Made by a program: the position numbers and the translations under genes. Positions 1-6,304 of a stretch of DNA of 6,900 nt are shown in pieces; the first letter of the stretch is position 1; each line of letters starts with the position of its first letter. The stretch is from JBECKS01 sp040235395. Its GTDB lineage: Bacteria > Pseudomonadota > Gammaproteobacteria > Pseudomonadales > JBECKS01. The stretch lies in the NCBI GenBank assembly GCA_040235395.1, contig JBECKS010000076.1:1-6900 (forward strand). Reading direction: 5' to 3'. The notes under the pieces were generated by a model. That model was given only the letters and a program-made list of their open reading frames with translations, did not search any database and was not told the DNA's origin.

Positions 1-1401
1 TTTTAACTGAGGTGTACCTGCTTGAGAATACCAGCGTTTGAATTGCGTAAGATCCTTATTTGAAATCTCTTCCATGCAAGCTACAAAATCATCGCAAGTT
101 ACTGCCTGACCATCATAACGCCCAAAATAAAGATCACAGCCCTTCCTGAACTGTTCTGCGCCAAGCAAGGTGTGCAACATGCGAACAACTTCTGCGCCCT
201 TGTTATACACGGTGACCGTATAAAAATTATTCATCTCTATGTAAGATGCCGGTCTTACAGGATGCGCCATAGGGCCCGCATCTTCCTTGAACTGAAAGCT
301 CCTTAGTATGTTGACATCATCAATACGTTTAACGGTTCTTGAACCCATGTCAGAAGAAAATTCTTCATCACGAAATACTGTAAAACCTTCCTTTAGACTT
401 AACTGAAACCAGTCGCGGCACGTAACGCGATTACCACTCCAGTTATGAAAGTATTCATGGGCAACCACACCCTCAACACGCTCAAAACCCATATCGGTTG
501 TTGTGGAAGGATTGGCCAAGACACAGGATGTGTTAAAAATATTTAAACCTTTATTTTCCATCGCACCCATATTGAAATGGTTCACAGCAACAATCATATA
601 GATATCAAGATCGTATTCCCTGCCAAACACTTCTTCATCCCAACGCATGGCTCTTTTTAAAGATTGCAAGGCGTAGTCGCATTTATCAACATCATGCTTC
701 TCTACATAAAGTTTAAGTGCAACCGGTCTACCTGACTCACGAATGAATTCATCTTCAACACATTCAAGATTGCCCGCTACTAAAGCAAAAAGATAACAGG
801 GTTTCTTAAAAGGATCGTGCCATGTTGCCCAATGTCGACCATTCTCAAGCTTTCCTGAATCCATTTGATTGCCATTCGATAACAACACGGGATACTGTTC
901 CTGATCAGCTTCTACATAAACTTTAAACTCTGACATCACATCAGGTCGATCAAGATAATAAGTAATGCGTCTGAAACCATGAGCTTCGCATTGCGTGCAA
1001 TACATCGCCTTGGAAACATACAGACCTTCAAGTGCAGTATTTTCATGAGGTTTAATGATGGTTTCAATTTCCAGCGTAAAGGTATCGTTCTCAAGAATGG
1101 AAGTTACTGGCGTAAATCGCAGACTCTCTTCACTGACTTGAAGCGTTTCTTTATTTAATAACTTCTCATTCAGGGCAACTGAAACCAATTCAAGCTCGAC
1201 GCCATTTAGCTCAAGCTCAGGTACCTGCTTTAGCTCCTTACATTTTTCCACTTGTTCAGGATGTAAACGCATAACAAGGCGAGACTGAACACGGGTATTG
1301 TCTTCATTCAAATAAAAACGCAATTCTGTTTTATCGATAAGATAAGCAGGTTTTTGGTAGTCCTTGAGATAAATCGCTTTAGGGTTATGGTTTTCTTTCA
1401 T
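1..1401 (-). CDS. pepN: Aminopeptidase N (M1 family zinc metallopeptidase), N-terminal part, cut by window edge
   Basis: Removes N-terminal amino acids from peptides in the last steps of cytoplasmic protein turnover. The reading frame is open for 467 codons from the ATG at 1401 to the window edge, roughly the first half of the about 870 residues usual for the family. My translation shows the substrate-binding GAMEN motif at residues 279-283, the zinc site HEYFH at 315-319 (H315, E316, H319), and the third zinc ligand E338 in LSLKEG. A transition-state tyrosine is expected at Y399 (VYNKGAEV). These sit at a constant offset of about 18 from the E. coli enzyme. An in-frame TAG at 1408-1410 makes 1401 the only likely start, although the ribosome binding site is weak. 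It lies 17 bp after the DUF2797 gene, probably as the last gene of the nadK-yeaC-DUF2797 run. No frameshift was seen in the visible half. Confidence 0.97.
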   Translation of the reverse strand, partial: MKENHNPKAIYLKDYQKPAYLIDKTELRFYLNEDNTRVQSRLVMRLHPEQVEKCKELKQVPELELNGVELELVSVALNEKLLNKETLQVSEESLRFTPVTSILENDTFTLEIETIIKPHENTALEGLYVSKAMYCTQCEAHGFRRITYYLDRPDVMSEFKVYVEADQEQYPVLLSNGNQMDSGKLENGRHWATWHDPFKKPCYLFALVAGNLECVEDEFIRESGRPVALKLYVEKHDVDKCDYALQSLKRAMRWDEEVFGREYDLDIYMIVAVNHFNMGAMENKGLNIFNTSCVLANPSTTTDMGFERVEGVVAHEYFHNWSGNRVTCRDWFQLSLKEGFTVFRDEEFSSDMGSRTVKRIDDVNILRSFQFKEDAGPMAHPVRPASYIEMNNFYTVTVYNKGAEVVRMLHTLLGAEQFRKGCDLYFGRYDGQAVTCDDFVACMEEISNKDLTQFKRWYSQAGTPQLK

Positions 1402-1418
1402 GATTAGCTACCGCTACA

Positions 1419-2246
1419 TTAATTCACACTGAGTTCAATTTGATAGGAAGTATATTTCCTAATATTGATAACGCCGTTTTCAAAAATAAGATACTGACCT
1501 TTAATACCTTTCAAGGTATCAGTAAAAGAGTTTTCTTTATCCAGATTATAACTGCTTACTTTTTCAGGATATTCTTCAACAGGGTAAAACAATTCCACTT
1601 CGGAATCGCTTAATATCTCACAGCTTTGATTGCCAAACTTCTTACTAATTTTTTCGACCTGATCTGAAAATTTCTTCTGAACATCTTCCCTAAGCTTCTC
1701 CAAAGCCAGCTTTTCTACCGTACCTTTCAACATGGTACGCCAGTTGGTTTTATCCTTGATACTCTCAGCAAGACAAATTTCAATCAGACCCGCTTGATAA
1801 CGGTTTGACACTCTATAAAGTGGCACTGCCTGAATAGCACCCTGGTCTATCCATCGAATGGGTAACTGATCCTGTCGTGTGATGCCCACTTTAAGACCCG
1901 AGGCATTGGATAAATAAACATAATGTTCCTGCATGCAATGGGTATCTGCCCATTCAGGTTCCCGGCATGTGCCTAAATGATAATGGCAAGTCTCGGGTTT
2001 CATGATGCACATATCGCAAGCAGCCAAAGATTTGAAACAGGGGTAACAGTAACCCTGATTAAAACTTTTATTAGTGACTCGTGAACATGCAGTACAGGTT
2101 ATTTTCCCCGAAAAAGTAAGACTTAAAGACTTACCAATCAGTTCATTCAGCACCACACATTCACCCTTATCAGAAATGAGCGAATAACGAATCGGATTAG
2201 ATGCTTCTACATGCATCTTGTGCAAGGTAATGGTGTATTGACTCAT
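1419..2246 (-). CDS. DUF2797 family protein, Cys-rich with a GIY-YIG-like central segment
   Basis: A 275-residue conserved protein of unknown function. I recognise the DUF2797 family from the segment around residues 64-140 (GYCYPCF, CDMCIMKPE, LGTCREPEW, GLKVGITR, RWIDQGA), which matches what I remember of the Pseudomonas protein encoded beside pepN. Two CxxC pairs (C51/C54 and C67/C70) resemble a zinc ribbon. A second cluster follows (C77, C80, C87, H88, H90, C94, C104). Residues 109-168 then read like a GIY-YIG nuclease core: VYL, GLKVGIT, R131, E156 and N168. This last point is my inference, not an established function. The C-terminal 100 residues are Lys/Glu-rich and less distinctive. No signal peptide or membrane segment is visible. 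The ATG at 2246 has no clear Shine-Dalgarno. The gene sits 34 bp after the yeaC-like gene and 17 bp before pepN, so it is probably cotranscribed with both. Confidence 0.9.
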   Translation of the reverse strand: MSQYTITLHKMHVEASNPIRYSLISDKGECVVLNELIGKSLSLTFSGKITCTACSRVTNKSFNQGYCYPCFKSLAACDMCIMKPETCHYHLGTCREPEWADTHCMQEHYVYLSNASGLKVGITRQDQLPIRWIDQGAIQAVPLYRVSNRYQAGLIEICLAESIKDKTNWRTMLKGTVEKLALEKLREDVQKKFSDQVEKISKKFGNQSCEILSDSEVELFYPVEEYPEKVSSYNLDKENSFTDTLKGIKGQYLIFENGVINIRKYTSYQIELSVN

Positions 2247-2280
2247 GGCAATTCAGAAAAAAGAAATGAAATTTTGAAAC

Positions 2281-2547
2281 TTACTTGAACTTAATTATTT
2301 GCTCTTCCATAGAATTCACATCCTGACTACTTTCACAAGCTTCATGTTCGGGCTTATAAATATAGGCTGTATGCTGTTCATCAGGCAAATGACGGCTTTC
2401 ATAATGAATAATTGCCTGCAATGAAATCTGCTTCTGGTTTTCACTCAAGACATTACCACTAGGCCAACGTCCTAACTCAATGGCCGTTTTTAATTCCTGA
2501 TAAAGTTTTTCATTAATATGAGAAAACAAGGTATTTAAGGAATCCAT
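2281..2547 (-). CDS. YeaC-like DUF1315 family small protein
   Basis: An 88-residue soluble protein. The N-terminal two thirds carries the DUF1315/YeaC signature: LYQELKTAIELGRWPSG at residues 15-31, then LSENQKQISLQAIIHYESRHLP at 34-55. E. coli YeaC has a comparable VYQRLSTAVELGKWPDG stretch followed by LTEEQKE. The function of the family is unknown. The C-terminal 30 residues are acidic and unlikely to be conserved. The ATG at 2547 has only A/T-rich sequence upstream and no recognisable ribosome binding site. The leader between it and the nadK stop is mostly a degenerate 13-bp tandem repeat. The neighbourhood (nadK upstream, DUF2797 and pepN downstream) is the arrangement I recall from Pseudomonas-type genomes, which supports the family call. 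Confidence 0.9.
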   Translation of the reverse strand: MDSLNTLFSHINEKLYQELKTAIELGRWPSGNVLSENQKQISLQAIIHYESRHLPDEQHTAYIYKPEHEACESSQDVNSMEEQIIKFK

Positions 2548-2552
2548 AAAAA

Positions 2553-2617
2553 ATCACAAAAAATGTAAATAGAAAATATAAACAGACAATGTAAACAGAC
2601 AATATAAAAAGTAACTA
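2553..2617. repeat. Degenerate 13-bp tandem repeat, about five units, between nadK and the yeaC-like gene
   Basis: On the plus strand the units are 2553-2565, 2566-2578, 2579-2591, 2592-2604 and 2605-2617. The two central units, TAAACAGACAATG and TAAACAGACAATA, differ only in the last base. The flanking units are degraded (for example TAAATAGAAAATA). The last unit includes the nadK stop codon (2615-2617), and the array ends 5 bp short of the yeaC-like start codon. It therefore makes up nearly all of this intergenic spacer. The period was read directly from the sequence; whether copy number varies is unknown. Confidence 0.8.
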
Positions 2618-3529
2618 GAACAGTTTTGTTCCCCAACCGAGTTTACTTCGACAGGCTTCATAGAACTCATGGGTTTCAGGGTGCAATAAAATCAGGGAGT
2701 CCTGACTCTTGCGCACAACAAGGGATTTACCCGTTTCAATCATCTTGGTCTCCTGACCATCACAGGAAATCTGTGCCTTATTTCTTCCACTGTGATTTGG
2801 CACGATACAGATTTCACTGTTTCCATCAATCACCATGGGACGACTACTTAAAGTATGAGGACAAATAGGAACCAATACCAAAGCATCCAGTGATGGATGC
2901 ATGATGGGCCCGCCACCTGACAGCGCATAAGCCGTTGAGCCCGTCGGCGTTGAAATAATCAAACCGTCTGCAGACTGACTGTAAACAAATTTACCATCAA
3001 CATAGAGCTCATATTCCACCATGGTGACTGCGCTGCCTGCATTCAACACAATATCGTTCAATGCCCTACCTTCAAGTTGATTTCCAATCTGCGCTTCCAG
3101 AAGAAAACGTTCATCAACCAGAAAATCACCGGCAAGAATACTTGAAATACTTCGATTCAGATCCTGAGGATTAATATCGGTTAGAAAACCCAGGCTTCCT
3201 CTGTTTACACCCAACAAGGGTACGCCATGTTTTGCCGCTGCCCGTGCACTACTCAGCAAGGTTCCGTCACCACCCACGACAATCAACAAATCAACTTGTT
3301 GACATAACTCATCTAGCTCAAGCACCTGAGCACTGCCATTGAAATTACCTAAGGCTGTTCCACACAGGTTTTCCAACACCAGTTTTTTCTTTTTAGACAA
3401 CAATAAATCACACAGACTTTCCAAAGTGGAAATAGCCTGAGAACTATCTAAACGCCCTAGCAAGCCAATGGTTTCAAATTTGGCAAGACTTGTTGCAGCA
3501 GGGTTTTGGTTTTTGTTACTCGCTTCCAT
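2615..3529 (-). CDS. nadK: NAD kinase (ATP-NAD kinase)
   Basis: Phosphorylates NAD to NADP in the cytoplasm, the only route to NADP in most bacteria. The 304-residue protein has every family landmark in order: VVGGDGT at 84-90 with catalytic Asp D88, GVNRGSLGFLTDI at 107-119, RFLLEAQ at 141-147, ND at 158-159 in the NE/D position, DGLIISTPTGSTAY at 188-201, GGGPIMHPSLDA at 205-216 and PHTLSSRPMVI at 224-234. It ends in KLGWGTKLF, like the E. coli enzyme's KLGWSKKLF. Homology to the E. coli enzyme begins at FETIGLLGR (residue 18), so there is an N-terminal extension of about 15 residues. No internal Met offers a better start, so the ATG at 3529 is kept despite a poor Shine-Dalgarno. A strong extended -10 candidate lies about 70 bp upstream, suggesting nadK leads the unit that continues into yeaC, DUF2797 and pepN. 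Confidence 0.98.
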   Translation of the reverse strand: MEASNKNQNPAATSLAKFETIGLLGRLDSSQAISTLESLCDLLLSKKKKLVLENLCGTALGNFNGSAQVLELDELCQQVDLLIVVGGDGTLLSSARAAAKHGVPLLGVNRGSLGFLTDINPQDLNRSISSILAGDFLVDERFLLEAQIGNQLEGRALNDIVLNAGSAVTMVEYELYVDGKFVYSQSADGLIISTPTGSTAYALSGGGPIMHPSLDALVLVPICPHTLSSRPMVIDGNSEICIVPNHSGRNKAQISCDGQETKMIETGKSLVVRKSQDSLILLHPETHEFYEACRSKLGWGTKLF

Positions 3530-3597
3530 AAATTTCAGATAACTCAGTGATTAAAGCCTGAATTGATAGCCGGTTAAATAAGGAAATTGAACTGCGA

Positions 3598-3606
3598 ATT
3601 ATAGCA
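3598..3606 (-). promoter_or_regulatory. Probable sigma-70 extended -10 promoter for nadK
   Basis: On the minus strand this reads TGCTATAAT: a consensus -10 hexamer (3598-3603) preceded by the TGn extension. No good -35 is visible at 16-18 bp, which extended -10 promoters tolerate. Transcription would start near 3591 and leave a leader of about 60 nt before the nadK ATG. A second minus-strand TATAAT lies at 3644-3649 but has neither a TGn nor a clear -35. Confidence 0.55.
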
Positions 3607-3663
3607 CCAGCTTGTCATTCACGCAGTGAGAATTCTTTTTCACATTATAAGTTCATATTAAGT

Positions 3664-4596
3664 TTAAGATGAGCGCCCTCTTTTTCCCTGCAAACCACCG
3701 CTATGGATCAACAGGATTCGACTTCCTTCAGGAAAGATGTTCTGCAATAAATCCTGGTGAAAGCCATAAAACATTTTCCCGGTATACACGGGGTCCAGTT
3801 CAAAACCTTCCAGTTCATAAAAATCTCTCATAAAACACTTAAGCGAACTATCTACCTGAGCAAAACCTTTTCCCGTATAGCTATCATCCAGAGACCAGAA
3901 AAAACCTTCTCCAAGAGAACCAGTATTCTCAAGAATAGTCGTTTCTACGCGCGTTTTATCCTTTACTGCCAGATAGCTTTTAACAAATATGCTGTTTTCT
4001 ACATTCCGTTGATGAATCGCCCTGATAAAACCGGAGGTCATAGCGCCTGTACCTGCAGCCATCAGTACATGAGTAGGCAAGGAATTCTGTTCATCTTCAA
4101 ACTGCTCAAGGGTAGCACAGGCAAATTGTGCACAGCCTTCTATTCCCATAGGATTATTTGCACCTTCTGGAATCACGAACACAGCTTCCTTCGTACACAA
4201 ACTTAAGAAGTCTTCAGATTGTTCCTTAAGTCGATATTGCTCCCGACTTAAAAAGTGCAAATCCGCGCCCCACTGTTTCATATCACTTAACATGGGATTC
4301 AAGGCTTTCCCTGCCAGTTCATCACCTCGAATAAAGGCAGACAAGCCAATCCCTTGTTTCATGCAAGTATAAGCAAGTGCATGTAAATGATTCGACCAGG
4401 CACCGCCAAAGCTGGCTATACGCGAAACTCCTCCGGCCTCCGCCAGATTGAGTTTTAACTTATGCCACTTGTTGCCAGAAATAATGGGATGACACAGGTC
4501 TTCGCGTTTAACAAAAACATCTACCTGCTTGTTGCTATAGAGATCAGCCTTGAGTTTCTGTATGGGAGTCCACTGAATTTCGTCAGCAATGCTCAT
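3664..4596 (-). CDS. PLP-dependent ACC deaminase/D-cysteine desulfhydrase family enzyme
   Basis: A 310-residue fold-type II pyridoxal-phosphate enzyme, slightly shorter than the roughly 330 residues typical of this group. Visible motifs are KREDLCHP at 30-37, SGNKWHKLK at 40-48 with K43 the expected PLP lysine, FGGAWSNHLHALA at 63-75 (the SNH substrate loop), PEGANN at 143-148, the phosphate-binding AAGTGAMTSG at 180-189, DPVYTGK at 268-274 and HSGGLQG at 298-304. As I recall, true ACC deaminases carry Glu and Leu where this protein has T272 and S299, while D-cysteine desulfhydrases carry Thr/Ser there. I therefore favour a desulfhydrase-like or other amino-acid lyase activity over ACC deamination; the real substrate is unknown. 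It starts 20 bp after the coiled-coil gene without an evident Shine-Dalgarno, which suggests cotranscription. Its 134-bp downstream gap holds no convincing terminator. Confidence 0.9.
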   Translation of the reverse strand: MSIADEIQWTPIQKLKADLYSNKQVDVFVKREDLCHPIISGNKWHKLKLNLAEAGGVSRIASFGGAWSNHLHALAYTCMKQGIGLSAFIRGDELAGKALNPMLSDMKQWGADLHFLSREQYRLKEQSEDFLSLCTKEAVFVIPEGANNPMGIEGCAQFACATLEQFEDEQNSLPTHVLMAAGTGAMTSGFIRAIHQRNVENSIFVKSYLAVKDKTRVETTILENTGSLGEGFFWSLDDSYTGKGFAQVDSSLKCFMRDFYELEGFELDPVYTGKMFYGFHQDLLQNIFPEGSRILLIHSGGLQGKRGRSS

Positions 4597-4616
4597 GATG
4601 CTAAACAGTTAGCGAA

Positions 4617-6056
4617 CTACTTACCACCATGCTTCTTACAGCGGTCTGACACTTTGGGCTGGAATTTGGCAGGCGTTTCAGTACGAGTGACCTTATCACC
4701 GCAAATCTTGTCCCCTGGCAGGGGCGCTGTACACACTGGATTATTGTAGTGTGCTAGCCAGGTTTCATACTCTTCCAAGGACATGTTGCATTTTTTAGCA
4801 ACGTACTCATTGGGGGAATTCATATAAGTACCAATATCATCCAAAGGAATGGTGATGTGTCCTGCACCAGGCTTGAAGGCCATGAAATTGATATCTGCTT
4901 CTGCCACCTTCTTGAAGAAATCCTCAGCACCGCCCTTCATCAGGCGGAATTTATCACCACGCAACTCAGTGAGCTCCTTTTTGAAGTTCTCAAGCTGCTG
5001 GTCTTTCTTTTTCTGCTCGTCCTGCTCAGCGGCAATCTTTGCTTCAAAATCCTTTTCCAGCTCCTTTTCTCGTGTCTCGAGCTTCTTCGTCAGCTCTTTT
5101 TCGAGCTTATCCATAGAGGATTTTGAGCTCTGTTCTGACTTGTTCTTCAGCTCATCAATCTTGTCCTTAGCCTGCTTTTCACTCTTTTCAAGCTTCTTAG
5201 TCAGCTCATCCACCTGCTTTTTTAAGCCTTTAGAGATAGTGGAAGACTCGCCGAGATCCGCCTGCAATTCAGCATTTTTTGCTTCAAAATCAGCCACTTG
5301 CTTCTTCAAACTAGCGATTTCCGCTTCTGAGGCTTCCTGTGCCGCCTGCATTTCTGGCATGAGGGTCTGGCTCTTCTGAAGCGTATTCTCCAGTGCCGTA
5401 ATGCGGATTCTCTGGGATTCAATAATCTTTATCGCTTGCGAAAACTCATCGCTGTTATCCACCATTAAGGTACTGGCTTCACCTTGAGGTTCTGACACAG
5501 GGGCAGCCTGCACAGCCTGTACAGGTGCGGCTGCTACCGCCTGCGCCTGTTTTGGTTTTACAGCTGGCTGAACCTGCTGCATGACCATGGAAGCATCACC
5601 CATCCACTCACTTTCATCATTTTCTTTAGTCAAACACAGGCGATTAGCTCTTATTGAATTACGAAGATGGATCAAATCGTTAGTACCACCCCGTTCCGCT
5701 GGATCCCACAAAGAGGCCTTATATTTACCATCATCAATGCCCTGCATGTAAATCCTTACCTTGCCAGAGCCCATATCGGGGCCATCTACGCCTTTGGAAG
5801 CTAGGCTACGTAAGGGAACATTCCATTTGGCATCTGCAAAGCCCTGCTCATCAAAGCCGAGGGTAAAAAACACAATAGAGGAGATATTAAGGCTGCCATT
5901 AATGACCAGATAAGCCGCAAATTGGGTTGAGCTAGCCAGGTCAGGCATAGGAATCAGTGCATCCAGAATGGATTCGAACTCGGTATAAAGCATTTCTCTC
6001 GAAATACCACTATTTCCAAAAAAAAGTACAGCTTCATGCTTTCCAACAGCACTCAT
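4617..6056 (-). CDS. Conserved coiled-coil protein of unknown function with C-terminal Cys/His cluster
   Basis: 479 residues from the ATG at 6056. That start has GAAGG (6066-6070) 9 nt upstream. The frame stays open to a TTG at 6089, but the likely -10 at 6092-6097 would place the transcript start downstream of that TTG. Residues 1-155 look like a folded domain of mixed hydrophobic strands and helices (EAVLFFGNSG, AAYLVINGSLNISSIVFF, KVRIYMQGIDDGKYKASLWDP). I recognise no named family. Residues 159-192 are an Ala/Gln/Pro/Val-rich linker. Residues 204-368 are a long Lys/Glu/Gln-rich coiled coil. The tail includes FRLMKGGAEDFFKK (370-383) and four candidate metal ligands: C442, C452, C473 and H476 in the terminal DRCKKHGGK. 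No signal peptide or membrane segment is seen, so it is presumably cytoplasmic. A scaffold or structural role is plausible from its architecture but unproven. It is divergent from the HAMP-like membrane gene. Confidence 0.88.
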   Translation of the reverse strand: MSAVGKHEAVLFFGNSGISREMLYTEFESILDALIPMPDLASSTQFAAYLVINGSLNISSIVFFTLGFDEQGFADAKWNVPLRSLASKGVDGPDMGSGKVRIYMQGIDDGKYKASLWDPAERGGTNDLIHLRNSIRANRLCLTKENDESEWMGDASMVMQQVQPAVKPKQAQAVAAAPVQAVQAAPVSEPQGEASTLMVDNSDEFSQAIKIIESQRIRITALENTLQKSQTLMPEMQAAQEASEAEIASLKKQVADFEAKNAELQADLGESSTISKGLKKQVDELTKKLEKSEKQAKDKIDELKNKSEQSSKSSMDKLEKELTKKLETREKELEKDFEAKIAAEQDEQKKKDQQLENFKKELTELRGDKFRLMKGGAEDFFKKVAEADINFMAFKPGAGHITIPLDDIGTYMNSPNEYVAKKCNMSLEEYETWLAHYNNPVCTAPLPGDKICGDKVTRTETPAKFQPKVSDRCKKHGGK

Positions 6057-6091
6057 GAACAACAACCTTCTGAATTCAAAACCGGGCAACC

Positions 6092-6097
6092 AGTATA
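6092..6097 (-). promoter_or_regulatory. Candidate -10 box for the coiled-coil gene
   Basis: Reads TATACT on the minus strand, 36 bp upstream of the ATG at 6056. The best -35 in register is only weak (TTTAGT at 6114-6119, 16-bp spacer). It leaves a short leader of about 29 nt that contains the GAAGG ribosome binding site, which supports 6056 as the start. The call rests on one hexamer and position. Confidence 0.4.
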
Positions 6098-6242
6098 ATG
6101 GTATTTTTTAGAGACTAAAGCCCATAGTGACTAAAGTTATACAATAGTTATAAAGTAAGCTAAAAAAAGAGCTAGTTTTCAAAGGGAAGACTCGCCTAAC
6201 TAAAAAGCCGATACCCAAAAAGCCAATGCAGAGTTCGAAAGA

Positions 6243-6253
6243 TATACTATACT
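6243..6253 (+). promoter_or_regulatory. Candidate -10 region for the HAMP-like membrane gene
   Basis: Two overlapping TATACT hexamers (6243-6248 and 6248-6253) lie 51-62 bp upstream of the ATG at 6305. No good -35 is present at the matching distances, so the promoter may be weak or depend on an activator. Transcription would begin around 6255-6260. Confidence 0.35.
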
Positions 6254-6290
6254 CTTTCAGCGTCTAGCCAGAATCTGTTTTCCCTATTTT

Positions 6291-6297
6291 AAGGAGG
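6291..6297 (+). promoter_or_regulatory. Near-perfect Shine-Dalgarno of the HAMP-like gene
   Basis: AAGGAGG is followed by 7 nt and then the ATG at 6305, an optimal spacing. It fixes the start codon. It contrasts with the minus-strand genes here, which have weak or no recognisable ribosome binding sites. Confidence 0.9.
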
Positions 6298-6304
6298 ATT
6301 TGCA

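Larger units (their letters stand above)
6057..6304. other. AT-rich divergent intergenic region with short direct repeats
   Basis: This 248-bp spacer separates the coiled-coil gene (minus) from the HAMP-like gene (plus) and holds candidate promoters for both. It contains two exact GACTAAAG octamers 16 bp apart (6113-6120 and 6129-6136), two AGTTATA heptamers 11 bp apart (6135-6141 and 6146-6152), and a 15-bp period imperfect repeat (6201-6215 and 6216-6230, sharing AAAAAGCC). The octamers overlap the weak -35 region of the minus-strand promoter, so they could be operator half-sites; no known regulator site is recognised. I see no RNA gene or coding ORF in it. Confidence 0.45.

Noticed and set aside
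2626..2868. Plus-strand ORF of 80 codons opposite the nadK 3' end
   Set aside because: Shadow of the well-conserved NAD kinase C-terminal coding region.
3619..3640. Small inverted repeat (TCAC-GCA-GTGA) followed by a T-rich run on the plus strand, considered as a terminator
   Set aside because: The stem is only 4 bp, and no plus-strand gene ends there. On the minus strand, where genes do end, it is not followed by a T run.
3757..4206. Plus-strand ORF of 149 codons opposite the PLP enzyme
   Set aside because: It lies entirely within the motif-complete minus-strand enzyme gene and shows no family features.
4462..4749. Plus-strand ORF spanning the junction of the PLP-enzyme and coiled-coil genes
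   Set aside because: It overlaps two better-supported genes on the other strand and has no domain or ribosome binding site of note.
4849..5379. Long plus-strand ORF rich in Ser and Phe, opposite the coiled-coil gene
   Set aside because: Its composition is the antisense image of Lys/Glu-rich coiled-coil codons. It has no recognisable domain, and the minus-strand frame has a coherent architecture. A second overlapping plus-strand frame at 4857-5126 is rejected for the same reason.
6057..6089. Eleven-residue N-terminal extension of the coiled-coil protein from a TTG at 6089
   Set aside because: The ATG at 6056 has a GAAGG 9 nt upstream, and the candidate -10 at 6092-6097 would start transcription downstream of the TTG.
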